DNA from: Georgenia muralis
Lineage (GTDB): Bacteria > Actinomycetota > Actinomycetes > Actinomycetales > Actinomycetaceae
Direction of reading: 5' to 3'
Length of the DNA: 64,000 nt
Assembly (NCBI RefSeq): GCF_003814705.1
Contig: NZ_RKRA01000001.1
Span: forward strand, 62,001-126,000
How positions within the stretch are numbered: the stretch's first letter is position 1; each line of letters begins with the position of its first letter. Positions 17,786 to 27,070 of the stretch are shown piece by piece. Position numbers and translations under genes: made by a program. Under the pieces are notes generated by a model, which saw only the letters and a list, made by a program, of their open reading frames with translations, did not search any database and was not told the DNA's origin.

Positions 17786-19240
17786 CTACTCGCGGTCGGC
17801 GCGCTCGACGACCTCCACGTCGCGGCGCAGCCACACCTCGGTGGGCAGGTCGCCGGGGAGGTCGTCGTTGCCGACGCCCACGAACGCGGGCCTGCGTCCC
17901 GCCGCGAGCTGCCGCTCGAAGTCCCGCATGGCACCGACGGCCCACCGGCCCAGGAGGAAGAGCGCCACGAGGTTGATCGAGGCCATGAGGCCCATGGCGA
18001 TGTCGGCCAGCGCCCACACGGTCGAGAGCTGGAGCAGGGCACCGATCGCCACCGACGCGATGACGAGCAGCCGCAGCGCGAGGTTACCGGCCCGGCCCGG
18101 CCGGATGAAGTCCATGTTGATCTCGGCGTAGGTGAAGTTGCCCAGGACCGAGGAGAACGCGAAGACGAAGATGAGCAGGGTCATCGGGATCGTCGTCCAC
18201 GTGCCGAGCTCGGCCGCGACGGCGCTCTGGGTGAGGGTGGCCCCGACGGCGTCGGAGGTGGTGCCGGGCTCGTAGACCGCCGGCCCGGCGAGCAGGATGA
18301 GGAACGCCGTCGTCGAGGAGACGACGATCGTGTCGACGAAGACGCCGAGGGACTGCACCAGGCCCTGCTGCACCGGGTGGCGCACGGTCGCGGTGGCGGC
18401 CGCGTTGGGGGCCGAACCCATCCCTGCCTCGTTGGAGAACAGGCCCCGCTTGACGCCGTTGAGGAGCGCGGCGAGCATCCCGCCGGCCGTGCCCGCGAGC
18501 GCCTCGTCGAGGCCGAACGCGCCGGAGACGATCTGCCCGAGGACGCCCGGCAGCTCGGGCAGGTTCAGCGCCAGGACCGCCAGGCCGAGCAGGACGTAGG
18601 CGAACGCCATGACCGGGGCCACGACCTCGGCCACCCGCGCCACGGGGCGGATCCCGCCGAGGATGACCGGGGCGGCGAGCGCGACGAGGAGGACCGCCGT
18701 CACCCAGGTGGGCCAGCCGTGCGCGCCGCCGAGCGTCCCCGCGATGGTGTTGGCCTGGACCATGTTGAACGCCAGGCCGAACGCGAAGATGAGCGCGACG
18801 GCGAACACCAGGCCCCAGCCGCGCGAGCCGAGGCCGCGCTGGATGTAGAAGGCCGGGCCGCCGCGGAAGGTCCCGTCGTGCCAGCGCACCTTGTACATCT
18901 GGGCGAGGGTCGCCTCGACGAACGCCGTCGCCATGCCCAGCAGGGCGATGACCCACATCCAGAAGATCGCGCCCGGGCCGCCGAGGGTCAGCGCGATGGC
19001 GACGCCGGCGATGTTGCCGGTGCCCACGCGCGAGGCGATGCCGATGGCGAAGGCCTGGAAGGAGCTGATGCCGCCCTCGCTGCCACCGCGGGAGCCGGCG
19101 ATCTCGCGCAGGGTGCGGCCGAAGAGGCGGAACTGCACGGCGCGCGAGCGCAGCGTGAAGTACAGCCCCGCGCCGACCAGCAGCGCGATGAGGAGGTAGG
19201 TGTAGAGCACGTCGTTGACGCCGGCGATGAACGCGTCCAT
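17786..19240 (-). CDS. Alanine/glycine:cation symporter family protein (AgcS), copy 1
   Basis: The 484-residue inner-membrane protein has the AgcS signatures FQAFAIGIASRVGTGNIAGV near the N-terminus, GGPAFYIQRGLG, and FSNEAGMGSAPNAAATATV in the middle. Family members import alanine or glycine with sodium. The ATG is preceded by GAGGGGAAG, and TACTCT occurs about 70 bases upstream as a possible -10. A second, clearly related symporter gene follows on the same strand at 19382-20821. The C-terminal tail ends LPTEVWLRRDVEVVERADRE. Confidence 0.92.
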   Translation of the reverse strand: MDAFIAGVNDVLYTYLLIALLVGAGLYFTLRSRAVQFRLFGRTLREIAGSRGGSEGGISSFQAFAIGIASRVGTGNIAGVAIALTLGGPGAIFWMWVIALLGMATAFVEATLAQMYKVRWHDGTFRGGPAFYIQRGLGSRGWGLVFAVALIFAFGLAFNMVQANTIAGTLGGAHGWPTWVTAVLLVALAAPVILGGIRPVARVAEVVAPVMAFAYVLLGLAVLALNLPELPGVLGQIVSGAFGLDEALAGTAGGMLAALLNGVKRGLFSNEAGMGSAPNAAATATVRHPVQQGLVQSLGVFVDTIVVSSTTAFLILLAGPAVYEPGTTSDAVGATLTQSAVAAELGTWTTIPMTLLIFVFAFSSVLGNFTYAEINMDFIRPGRAGNLALRLLVIASVAIGALLQLSTVWALADIAMGLMASINLVALFLLGRWAVGAMRDFERQLAAGRRPAFVGVGNDDLPGDLPTEVWLRRDVEVVERADRE

Positions 19241-19381
19241 CGGGCTTCCCCTCGGGTGGGACCCAGGCGCGGGAGCGCCGTGGCCGGGCGGATCGGGACC
19301 GGGGAAGAGTACCCGCCGGCGGGGCGGGCGGCGCGGCGAGCGGGGCGACGGGCCCCGGACCTGGGACCGAGCGCGCCGCCG

Positions 19382-20821
19382 TCAGTGGCCAGGGGTGCCC
19401 GAGCGGTCCAGGGGCCGGAGCCAGACGTCGCCGGGCAGGTGGCCGGGCAGCGACGGGTGGTCGCGCGCGTCGAAGCGCACCTCGGTCCCGCCGCGCTGCC
19501 CCTCGTAGTCGCGCAGCAGGGCCGCGACCCACGGGGCCAGGCGGACCACCGCGACGAGGTTGACCACCGTGAGGAACGCCATGGCGGTGTCCATGAGCGT
19601 CCACACCGTCTGCAGCGCCAGCACCGCGCCCACCCCGGTGGTGAGGACGACGACACCGCGCAGCACGTGCCGGGCGTGCCGGCCGGCGTGGAGGAAGTCC
19701 ATGTTGACGTCGGCGTAGGCGTACGCCCCGAGGATCGAGGAGAAGCCGAAGAAGAAGATCATCAGCGTCATCGGCCACGCCATCCACGACCCGAGCGTCG
19801 TGGTGACGGCGGAGGTGGTCAGCCCGGCGCCGGCGTCGAGCCCGGTGACGCCCGGTTCGAGCATCCCCGAGGCGAGGATGATGAAGGCGGTCGCGGTGCT
19901 CACCAGCATCGTGTCGACGAACACGCCGAGGGACTGGATGAGGCCCTGGTGCACCGGGTGGGCCACGGTCGCCGTCGCGGCGGCGTTGGGGTTGGTGCCC
20001 ATGCCCGCCTCGTTGGAGAACAGGCCCCGGCGCACCCCGTTGAGGACGGCGGCGACCACGCCCCCGCCGATCCCGGCGAGCGAGGCGTCGAGCCCGAGCG
20101 CGCCGGCGAGGATGTCACCGAAGAACGCCGGCAGCGCGCCCAGGTTGCCCGCGACCACGGCCACCGCGACGGCCACGTAGCCCAGCGCCATGAGCGGGGT
20201 CATGACCTCGGCCACGCGGGCCACCCCGCGCACCCCGCCGAGCACGACGACCCCGGTGAGGACGACGAGCAGGAGGGCGGCGGCCCAGACCGGGACGCCG
20301 TGCGAGCCGGCGAGCGTCGCGGAGATCGTGTTGGCCTGCACCATCGGCATCGCCACGGCCATCGAGGCCACGAGGAGGAAGGCGAAGACCGTCGCCCACC
20401 GGCGCGAGCCGAGGCCGCGCTGGATGTAGAAGGCCGGCCCGCCGCGGAACGTGCCGTCCAGGGCCCGGACCTTGAAGACCTGGGCGAGCGTCGCCTCGGC
20501 GAACGCGGTGGCCATCCCGACGAGCGCGACCAGCCACATCCAGAGGATCGCGCCCGGCCCGCCGAGGATGAGTGCGATGGCGACACCGGTGATGTTGCCG
20601 ATGCCGATGCGGGTGGCCATGCCGATCGCGAACGCCTGGAACGAGGAGATCCCGCCCTCGGCCCCGCGCCGTGAGCGCGTGACGTGGCGGAGCATCTGCC
20701 CGAACAGCCGCACCTGGACCCCGCGGGTGCGCCACGTCAGCCAGACGCCGGCGAGGACGAGGAGCCCGACGAGGGCGTAGGTGTACAGCGCGTCGTTGGC
20801 GGCGCTGAGGGCCTCGGTCAC
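19382..20821 (-). CDS. Alanine/glycine:cation symporter family protein (AgcS), copy 2
   Basis: The 479-residue protein is a paralogue of the preceding symporter. It shares YTYALVG at the start, FQAFAIGMATRIGIGNITGV, GGPAFYIQRGLGSRRW and FSNEAGMGTNPNAAATATV. Both proteins end with a similar cytoplasmic tail (LPGDVWLRPLD here). I chose the GTG at 20821, behind GGAG, because it gives the family-length protein; a much longer open frame runs antisense to the helicase gene. The pair probably arose by local duplication, with differences suggesting separate substrates or affinities. Confidence 0.9.
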   Translation of the reverse strand: MTEALSAANDALYTYALVGLLVLAGVWLTWRTRGVQVRLFGQMLRHVTRSRRGAEGGISSFQAFAIGMATRIGIGNITGVAIALILGGPGAILWMWLVALVGMATAFAEATLAQVFKVRALDGTFRGGPAFYIQRGLGSRRWATVFAFLLVASMAVAMPMVQANTISATLAGSHGVPVWAAALLLVVLTGVVVLGGVRGVARVAEVMTPLMALGYVAVAVAVVAGNLGALPAFFGDILAGALGLDASLAGIGGGVVAAVLNGVRRGLFSNEAGMGTNPNAAATATVAHPVHQGLIQSLGVFVDTMLVSTATAFIILASGMLEPGVTGLDAGAGLTTSAVTTTLGSWMAWPMTLMIFFFGFSSILGAYAYADVNMDFLHAGRHARHVLRGVVVLTTGVGAVLALQTVWTLMDTAMAFLTVVNLVAVVRLAPWVAALLRDYEGQRGGTEVRFDARDHPSLPGHLPGDVWLRPLDRSGTPGH

Positions 20822-20995
20822 GGTGCTCCGATCGGCGGACGACTGGTGCCGGCCCCATTGTGGTCCGGGGTCAGAGCGCCCGGCAGCCGCGCCCGCGGAG
20901 CGGACCCCCGAGGGCCGCGCCGATGGCGGGCATCGGGTGCTCCTCGCCGCCACCGCGCTGGTCCGAGGGCGCGGGGGCGATGAGAGGATCGGGGC

Positions 20996-23638
20996 ATGTC
21001 CACCACCACCGGCGCCGCCCTCAACGTGCTCCTCGACGACCTCGAGGACGCCGCCGGCACCACCCCCGACGCGATCTACGAAGCCTTCACCTCCTGGGCG
21101 GCGGCGTCCGGCCTGCCGCCCTACCCCCACCAGGAGGAGGCGCTGATGTCGCTGGTGGCCGGCGACCACGTCATCCTCGCCACGCCCACCGGCTCCGGGA
21201 AGTCCCTCGTGGCCATGGGCGCGCTGTTCACCGCCCTGGCCACCGGACGCACGGGGTACTACACCGCGCCGCTCAAGGCGCTGGTGAGCGAGAAGTTCTT
21301 CGACCTCGTCGACCTGTTCGGCTCGGCGAACGTCGGCATGGTCACCGGCGACAGCGCCATCAACCCCGGCGCCCCGATCATCTGCTGCACCGCGGAGATC
21401 CTCGCGAACCAGGCGCTGCGCGACGGCGGTGCGGGCGCCGACGGCGACGCCCTCGTGTGCATGGACGAGTTCCACTTCTACGCCGACCCCCAGCGCGGCT
21501 GGGCGTGGCAGGTGCCGCTCCTCGAGCTCACCGGCGCCCAGTTCCTCCTCATGTCGGCCACCCTGGGCGACGTCTCGTTCTTCGCCACGGACCTGCGCCG
21601 CCGCACGGGCACCGACGTCGTCGTCGTCGCCGACGCCGAGCGGCCCGTGCCGCTGACGTACGCGTACTCCGTCGAGCCGATCCAGGACCTCCTGCTCGAG
21701 CTCGTCCAGACCCACCGGTCCCCCGTGTACGTCGTCCACTTCGCCCAGAAGGACGCCGTGGAGCGGGCCCAGTCGCTCACCTCGGTCCAGGTCGCCACCC
21801 GCGAGCAGCGCGACCGGGTCGCCGACGCCCTCGGGGACTTCCGGTTCGGGCCGGGCTTCGGGGTGATCCTCTCCCGGCTGCTGCGCCACGGCGTCGGGGT
21901 GCACCACGCCGGCATGCTGCCGCGCTACCGCCGCCTCGTCGAGCGCCTCACCCAGCAGGGCCTGCTCGGCGTCGTGTGCGGCACCGACACCCTCGGCGTG
22001 GGCATCAACGTCCCGATCCGCACCGTGGTGGTGACGTCCCTGACGAAGTACGACGGCGAGCGGTCCCGCCACCTCACGGCCCGGGAGTTCCACCAGATCG
22101 CCGGGCGCGCCGGGCGCGCCGGGTTCGACACCACCGGCGAGGTCATCGTCCAGGCGCCGGACCACGTCATCGAGAACGCCAAGGCGCTGGCCAAGGCCGG
22201 TGACGACGAGCGCAAGCGCCGCAAGATCGTGCGCAAGAAGGCGCCCGCCGGGGCGGTGAACTGGACCGACAAGACCTTCGAGCGGCTGCGCGACGCCGAC
22301 CCGGAGCCACTGACGAGCCAGTTCCACGTCACCCACACGATGGTGCTGTCCGTCCTCGCCCGGCCGGGCGACCCCGTCGCCGCGATGTACCGCCTCCTCA
22401 CCGACAACCACGAGCCGGAGCGCGAGCGCAACCCCCACCTGCGGCGGGCGGTGGAGATCTACCGGTCGCTGCGCACCGCCGGCGTCGTCGAGCACGCCCC
22501 GGCGTCCTGGCGCCGGGAGCACCCCGGCGAGCCCTACGTGCGCCTCACCGTCGACCTCCCGCGGGACTTCGCCCTCAACGCCCCGCTGTCACCGTTCGCC
22601 CTGGCCGCCCTCGACCTGCTCGACCCCGACCACCCCGACTTCGCCCTCGACGTCGTCTCCGTCATCGAGGCCACCCTCGAGGACCCCCGGCCCCTGCTCT
22701 ACGCCCAGCAGCGCGCAGCGAAGGGCGAGGCCGTCGGCGCGATGAAGGCCGAGGGCCTGGAGTACGACGAGCGCATGGCGCTCCTCGAGGACGTCACCTG
22801 GCCGCAGCCGCTCGCCGAGCTCCTCGGGGCGGCGCTGGTCACCTACCGGCGGACCAACCCGTGGGTCTCGGACTACGAGCTGCACCCCAAGTCGGTGGTC
22901 CGCGAGATGGTCGAGCAGGCCATGACGTTCTCCGAGCTCGTCTCGCGCTACCAGCTCGCCCGCTCCGAGGGGGTGGTCCTGCGCTACCTCACCGACGCCT
23001 ACCGGGCGCTGCGGCAGGTGGTCCCCGACGCCGCCCGCACCGAGGAGGTCGCCGCGATCATCGACTGGCTCGGCGAGCTCGTGCGCTCGGTCGACTCCTC
23101 CCTCCTGGACGAGTGGGAGGCCCTGGCCGCCGGCGCCGCCGCCGCGGCGGGCGCGGTCGCCGTGTTCGACGACACCCCCACCGCCGTGGAGCGGCGCTTC
23201 GGCGCCGCCGCCGACGGCGTCGTGGCGTTCACGCGCAACCGGCACGCGTTCCGCGTCGCCGTGCGCAACGCGCTCTTCCGCCGGGTCGAGCTCGCCGCCC
23301 GGGAGGCCTACGAGGTCCTCGGCCGTCTCGACGGCGACGCCGGGTGGGACGCCGAGCGGTGGTCCGGCACCCTGGACGGCTACTGGCGCGAGTACGACTG
23401 GCTCGGCACCGGGCCCGAGGCGCGCTCGGCCACCCTGGTCGACATCGACGAGCACCCGACCGACGCCGACGTGCCCGACGGCGCCCCGCGCCCGGGGGTG
23501 CGGACCTGGCTGGCGCGTCAGACCTTCGACGACCCGGCCGGGGACCACGACTGGGGCGTCACCGCCCTGGTGGACCTCGACGCCTCGGACGCGGCGGGGA
23601 CCGCCGTCGTCCGGGTCGTGGCCGTGGGGCCGCGCTGA
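20996..23638 (+). CDS. DEAD/DEAH-box helicase with DUF3516 domain
   Basis: The 880-residue protein is a Ski2-like superfamily 2 helicase. The Walker A motif is ATPTGSGKS (about residue 62), the DExH motif is MDEFHFY, motif III is LMSATLGD, and the C-terminal helicase motif is HQIAGRAGRAGFDTTGE. The last 400 residues form the DUF3516 region typical of actinobacteria. It probably unwinds RNA or DNA; the partner is unknown. It is divergent from the symporter and starts 174 bases away. The next gene begins one base after its stop. Confidence 0.92.
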   Translation: MSTTTGAALNVLLDDLEDAAGTTPDAIYEAFTSWAAASGLPPYPHQEEALMSLVAGDHVILATPTGSGKSLVAMGALFTALATGRTGYYTAPLKALVSEKFFDLVDLFGSANVGMVTGDSAINPGAPIICCTAEILANQALRDGGAGADGDALVCMDEFHFYADPQRGWAWQVPLLELTGAQFLLMSATLGDVSFFATDLRRRTGTDVVVVADAERPVPLTYAYSVEPIQDLLLELVQTHRSPVYVVHFAQKDAVERAQSLTSVQVATREQRDRVADALGDFRFGPGFGVILSRLLRHGVGVHHAGMLPRYRRLVERLTQQGLLGVVCGTDTLGVGINVPIRTVVVTSLTKYDGERSRHLTAREFHQIAGRAGRAGFDTTGEVIVQAPDHVIENAKALAKAGDDERKRRKIVRKKAPAGAVNWTDKTFERLRDADPEPLTSQFHVTHTMVLSVLARPGDPVAAMYRLLTDNHEPERERNPHLRRAVEIYRSLRTAGVVEHAPASWRREHPGEPYVRLTVDLPRDFALNAPLSPFALAALDLLDPDHPDFALDVVSVIEATLEDPRPLLYAQQRAAKGEAVGAMKAEGLEYDERMALLEDVTWPQPLAELLGAALVTYRRTNPWVSDYELHPKSVVREMVEQAMTFSELVSRYQLARSEGVVLRYLTDAYRALRQVVPDAARTEEVAAIIDWLGELVRSVDSSLLDEWEALAAGAAAAAGAVAVFDDTPTAVERRFGAAADGVVAFTRNRHAFRVAVRNALFRRVELAAREAYEVLGRLDGDAGWDAERWSGTLDGYWREYDWLGTGPEARSATLVDIDEHPTDADVPDGAPRPGVRTWLARQTFDDPAGDHDWGVTALVDLDASDAAGTAVVRVVAVGPR

Positions 23639-23639
23639 G

Positions 23640-24125
23640 ATGGCGCGGCGCGGCGGTCGGACGCCGGCGCTGCGGGTCCTGACGGAGCGGGGCGTGCCGC
23701 ACACGGTCCACGAGTACCACCACGACCCCTCCGCGCCGAGCTACGGCGCGGAGGCGGCCCAGGCCCTGGACGTCGACCCTGCCCGGGTCCTCAAGACGTT
23801 GCTGGCCCGGGTCGACGGGTCGCTCGTGGTGGCGGTCGTGCCGGTCGCCGGGCGGCTCGACCTCAAGGGCCTCGCGGCCGCGTGCGGCGGCCGGCGCGCC
23901 GTCCTCGCCGAGGCCGCGGACGCCGAGCGCGCCACCGGGTACGTCGTCGGGGGCATCTCCCCCCTCGGGCAGCGCACCGTGCTGCCCACGGTCGTGGACG
24001 TGACCGCCACGGCCTGGCCGACCGTCCTGGTCAGCGCGGGCCGCCGCGGCCTCGACGTCGAGCTCTCCCCCGCCGACCTCGTCACGCTCACCGGCGCGAC
24101 GACGGCGCCGGTGGCCCGGCCGTGA
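23640..24125 (+). CDS. Aminoacyl-tRNA deacylase, YbaK/EbsC (Cys-tRNA(Pro)) type
   Basis: The 161-residue protein has the YbaK fold: TERGVPHTVHEYHHDP at the start, a central ARVLKTLLARVDGSLVVAVVPV with the conserved lysine, then DLKGLAAACGGRR and GYVVGGISPLGQR. Family members hydrolyse mischarged Cys-tRNA(Pro). It begins one base after the helicase stop and its stop overlaps the next start, so it lies in the helicase operon. Confidence 0.88.
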   Translation: MARRGGRTPALRVLTERGVPHTVHEYHHDPSAPSYGAEAAQALDVDPARVLKTLLARVDGSLVVAVVPVAGRLDLKGLAAACGGRRAVLAEAADAERATGYVVGGISPLGQRTVLPTVVDVTATAWPTVLVSAGRRGLDVELSPADLVTLTGATTAPVARP

Positions 24126-24820
24126 GCGACCCCGGCACGAACCGGGGCGCGGCGGCGCGCCGCACCCGACGGGAGGCGCCGGGCCCCCAGGTGCCCGAGC
24201 CGGCCGTGGCGGCCCACCTCGACCAGGTCGGCGTGGGAGGGCTGGGCGCCCTGGTGGTCGACGCGGCGGACCTCACCGGGCTGGACCTCGCCGGGGCCGA
24301 GCTGGCCGAGGTGCAGGTGGAGGCGTCCGCGCTGGACCGGCTGCACGGCGCCGGCGGCCGCTGGCGAGGGGTCACGCTCGTCGACTGCCGCCTCGACGGC
24401 GCGGACCTGGCGAACCTGCGCGCGCAGGACCTGTCCCTCGTGCGGTGCTCGCTGCGCGAGGTGCGGCTCACCGGTGCGCAGCTGGCCGGGGCCCGGCTGC
24501 GCGCCGTCCGTCTCGACGGCGCGCGGGCCTCGCTCACGAGCTGGCGCGAGGCGGTGTGGCAGCACGTCGTGCTGCGCGGCTGCGACCTCACCGAGGCCGA
24601 TCTCACCGGCGCGAGCCTGAGCGACGTCCTCCTGGTGGACTGCGACCTCTCCGGCGCCCAGCTCGCCGGGCTGCGCTGCGAGCGGGTGCGCCTGGAGGGC
24701 TGCCGGCTCAGCGGGATCAGCGGCGTCGGCGGGCTGCGGGGGGCGAGCGTGACCGAGGCGGACGCGTACGCCCTGCTGCCGACGCTGCTGCGGGAGGCGG
24801 GGCTGACCGTCCACGGCTGA
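24122..24820 (+). CDS. Pentapeptide-repeat protein
   Basis: The 232-residue protein has many A(D/N)LXX-type repeats such as ADLTGLDLAGAELAE, CDLTEADLTGASLSDV and CDLSGAQLAGL, which fold as a right-handed square beta-helix. The first 40 residues are basic and disordered. Pentapeptide-repeat proteins include gyrase-protecting DNA mimics (Qnr, MfpA), but many have no known role. The surface here is not obviously as acidic as those proteins. GTG at 24122 overlaps the previous stop by four bases. Confidence 0.85.
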   Translation: MSDPGTNRGAAARRTRREAPGPQVPEPAVAAHLDQVGVGGLGALVVDAADLTGLDLAGAELAEVQVEASALDRLHGAGGRWRGVTLVDCRLDGADLANLRAQDLSLVRCSLREVRLTGAQLAGARLRAVRLDGARASLTSWREAVWQHVVLRGCDLTEADLTGASLSDVLLVDCDLSGAQLAGLRCERVRLEGCRLSGISGVGGLRGASVTEADAYALLPTLLREAGLTVHG

Positions 24821-24856
24821 GGTGCGGGTCGGCCGGGCCGTTGTCAGACTGAGACG

Positions 24857-25690
24857 ATGCCAACCCCCGCGCCCCGCACGTCCGAGGAGACCATCGGCAC
24901 GCGGGACCTCACGTCCTGGCGCTCGAGGCTCGGCCGGGGCCTCCTCGCCCTGGTCGCGTGGGTGGCCCGCCGTCTGCCGGAGCCGCTCCACCGGGCCGGA
25001 CGGTGGTCGATGGCGAACCTCGCCGTCGTCGTCCTCACCGTCCTCGCCGGCGCCACGATGGTCGGGCTCACCGCCATCACGCACACCGTGCAGGAGAGCG
25101 TGGCCGACGAGGACGGCATCACCGTGCTCGACCAGCCCGTCCTCGACGCCGCCGTCGACCTCCGCACCCCCGGCCTCGACGCGGCGGTGACCGCGTTCAC
25201 CGACGTCGGCGGCCCGGTCGGGATGCCGGTGCTGGCGGGCTCCGCGGTGGCCGTCCTCGTCGCCGTGCGCCGCCGGTGGACGCCCGTGGTCCTCACCCTC
25301 GTCGCCGGCGCGGGCTCCCTGGCGATGACGACGGTGGGCAAGGGCTGGGTGGGTCGCATCCGGCCGCCGGCCGAGCTCGCCGTCCCCCCGCTGGAGACCT
25401 CCCCGTCCTTCCCCAGCGGTCACACCCTCAACGCGACCGTCCTGACGGTGGTGATCGTCTACCTCGTCCTGCTGCGGACGACGGCGACGTGGCAGCGGGT
25501 CCTGGCGGTCACGGTCGGGGTGCTGTTCGTGGTCGCGATGGGGCTGAGCAGGGTCTTCCTCGGGCACCACTGGCTCACCGACGTCCTCGCCGGCTGGAGC
25601 CTCGGCCTGGCGTGGGCCCTGGCGGTCATCACCGCCCACCGTCTGTGGGTGACCCTGCGCCGCCGCGAGCCCGCGGCCGACGGCGCCTGA
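24857..25690 (+). CDS. PAP2-family membrane phosphatase
   Basis: The 277-residue protein has the three phosphatidic acid phosphatase motifs: KGWVGRIRPP, SFPSGHT, and SRVFLGHHWLTDV. There are about six hydrophobic segments with the active site facing outward. It could act on undecaprenyl pyrophosphate or a lipid phosphate. The ATG follows CAGACT at 24845-24850 by six bases, so it probably has its own leaderless promoter. Confidence 0.9.
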   Translation: MPTPAPRTSEETIGTRDLTSWRSRLGRGLLALVAWVARRLPEPLHRAGRWSMANLAVVVLTVLAGATMVGLTAITHTVQESVADEDGITVLDQPVLDAAVDLRTPGLDAAVTAFTDVGGPVGMPVLAGSAVAVLVAVRRRWTPVVLTLVAGAGSLAMTTVGKGWVGRIRPPAELAVPPLETSPSFPSGHTLNATVLTVVIVYLVLLRTTATWQRVLAVTVGVLFVVAMGLSRVFLGHHWLTDVLAGWSLGLAWALAVITAHRLWVTLRRREPAADGA

Positions 25691-25712
25691 CCGCCCGGGC
25701 GGCGCGTGCCGG

Positions 25713-26294
25713 TCAGGCCTTCGGCGCCCTGGCCGCCGCCTTGGCGGCGCGCTTGGTCTCGCGCACCCGGGCCAGCGACTCGGCGTCGACGATGTCGGCC
25801 ACCGACCGGTACGCCCCCGCCTCGCCGTAGGCCCCGGCCGCCTCGCGCCAGCCGGGCGCGGCCAGCGCGCGCTGCTTGCCGAGCAGGGCGAGGAAGATCT
25901 TTGCCTTCTGCTCGCCGAACCCCGGCAGCGCCCGGAGCCGGCGCAGGACCTCGGCGCCGTCGGGCTCGCCACGGGTCCACAGCGCCGCGGCGTCGCCGTC
26001 GTAGTGCTCGAGCAGGTAGGCGCTCATGGCCTGGATCCGCCCGGCCATCGAGCCGGGGTAGCGGTGCACGGCCGGCGGGGTGCGGCAGACCTCCGTGAGC
26101 GCCTCGGGGTCCATCCGCGCGAGGAGCTCGGGGTCGAGGGAGCCGAGGCGGTCCCGGAGCTTCCTCGGCCCGGCGAACGCCGTCTCCATGGCGACCTGCT
26201 GGTCCAGGAGCATCCCGACGAGGAGCGCGAGCGGGTCGGTGCTCAGCAGCGCGTCGGCCTCGGGGTCACCGGTGATGTGCAGGTCGTCGGCCAT
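25713..26294 (-). CDS. HhH-GPD-type base-excision repair family protein
   Basis: The 193-residue protein shows the helix-hairpin-helix segment RALPGFGEQKAKIFLALLGKQ and an N-terminal LALLVGMLLDQQVAMETAF region typical of an uncharacterised actinobacterial HhH-GPD family. Such proteins are probably DNA glycosylases for damaged bases. The catalytic Asp and Lys of known glycosylases are not clear here, so activity is open. It converges on the PAP2 gene and lies downstream of the nucleotidyltransferase-like gene with 15 bases between. Confidence 0.83.
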   Translation of the reverse strand: MADDLHITGDPEADALLSTDPLALLVGMLLDQQVAMETAFAGPRKLRDRLGSLDPELLARMDPEALTEVCRTPPAVHRYPGSMAGRIQAMSAYLLEHYDGDAAALWTRGEPDGAEVLRRLRALPGFGEQKAKIFLALLGKQRALAAPGWREAAGAYGEAGAYRSVADIVDAESLARVRETKRAAKAAARAPKA

Positions 26295-26309
26295 GGTCCG
26301 ATCCTGCCA

Positions 26310-27011
26310 TCACCGGCTCGCCGGGGTGGCCGCCGCGGCGCTGACGCCCCCGCGGTGCACGGGCGCGCCCTCCGCCGAGCCGTCGGGCCGGTCCGGGCTG
26401 ACCGCTGCGCTGCCGCCCGGCTCGTCGGCGGGCCCCCGGAGCGCGTCACCGGTCCCGGCGGGTGCGACGGCGAGCCGCTGGAGGAGGAACAGGAAGGCCT
26501 CGGCGTAGGGGTTGCCGGCCACCCGGCCGGCCACCTCCGCCCACTCGACCTGCTCGCGCAGGGCGCGCACCACGGGCAGGAGGTCGGAGAAGTTGCACCG
26601 CTGCTCGGTCAGGACCCGCATCTTCTCGGCCACGACGTCGGTCGCGCGCAGCACCGGCATGGGCACGCCGAAGACGTCGAAGCTGTCAGTGCGCTCGAGC
26701 ATCTCCTCGGTGACGGCGGTCCCGCCGAGCCGGAAGATGAGGTCGACGAGGGCCCCGCCGTGGTGGGCCTTGAAGAGCCAGTTCTCCACGGGGTCCTCCA
26801 CGCGCAGCCCCTCGGTCTCCTCCAGCACCGCCCGGGCCTTCTCGACGTCGTGCTCGCGCACGACGAAGTCGGCGTCGTGGTCGGACTCCGGCGCGCCGTG
26901 GACCCAGGCGGCGAACCCGCCGGCGAGGGCGAAGGGGATCTGGGCGGCCGAGAGCGCGGAGCCGACGATGCGCATGCCCTCGTGCAGCTCGGCGCGGTCG
27001 TGGTCGTCCAT
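26310..27011 (-). CDS. Nucleotidyltransferase-fold protein
   Basis: The 233-residue protein has the polymerase-beta nucleotidyltransferase signature: an AGGFAAWVHGAPESDHDADFVV block containing GG and the D-x-D pair, followed by a third acidic position in LVDLIFR. Similar proteins include AbiEii-like toxins and orphan transferases. No partner antitoxin is next to it, so a toxin role has no support. The C-terminal 50 residues are low-complexity Gly/Ala/Ser. It is divergent from the endonuclease/phosphatase gene, 59 bases apart. Confidence 0.75.
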   Translation of the reverse strand: MDDHDRAELHEGMRIVGSALSAAQIPFALAGGFAAWVHGAPESDHDADFVVREHDVEKARAVLEETEGLRVEDPVENWLFKAHHGGALVDLIFRLGGTAVTEEMLERTDSFDVFGVPMPVLRATDVVAEKMRVLTEQRCNFSDLLPVVRALREQVEWAEVAGRVAGNPYAEAFLFLLQRLAVAPAGTGDALRGPADEPGGSAAVSPDRPDGSAEGAPVHRGGVSAAAATPASR

Positions 27012-27070
27012 GGCAGGGGTCTACACCACCGCGAGCGCCCCCGCACGACGACCGGCACAATGAGGAGGCG

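Noticed and set aside
26310-27011. Nucleotidyltransferase-fold protein as an abortive-infection toxin
   Set aside because: There is no antitoxin gene beside it and no other defence gene in the window.
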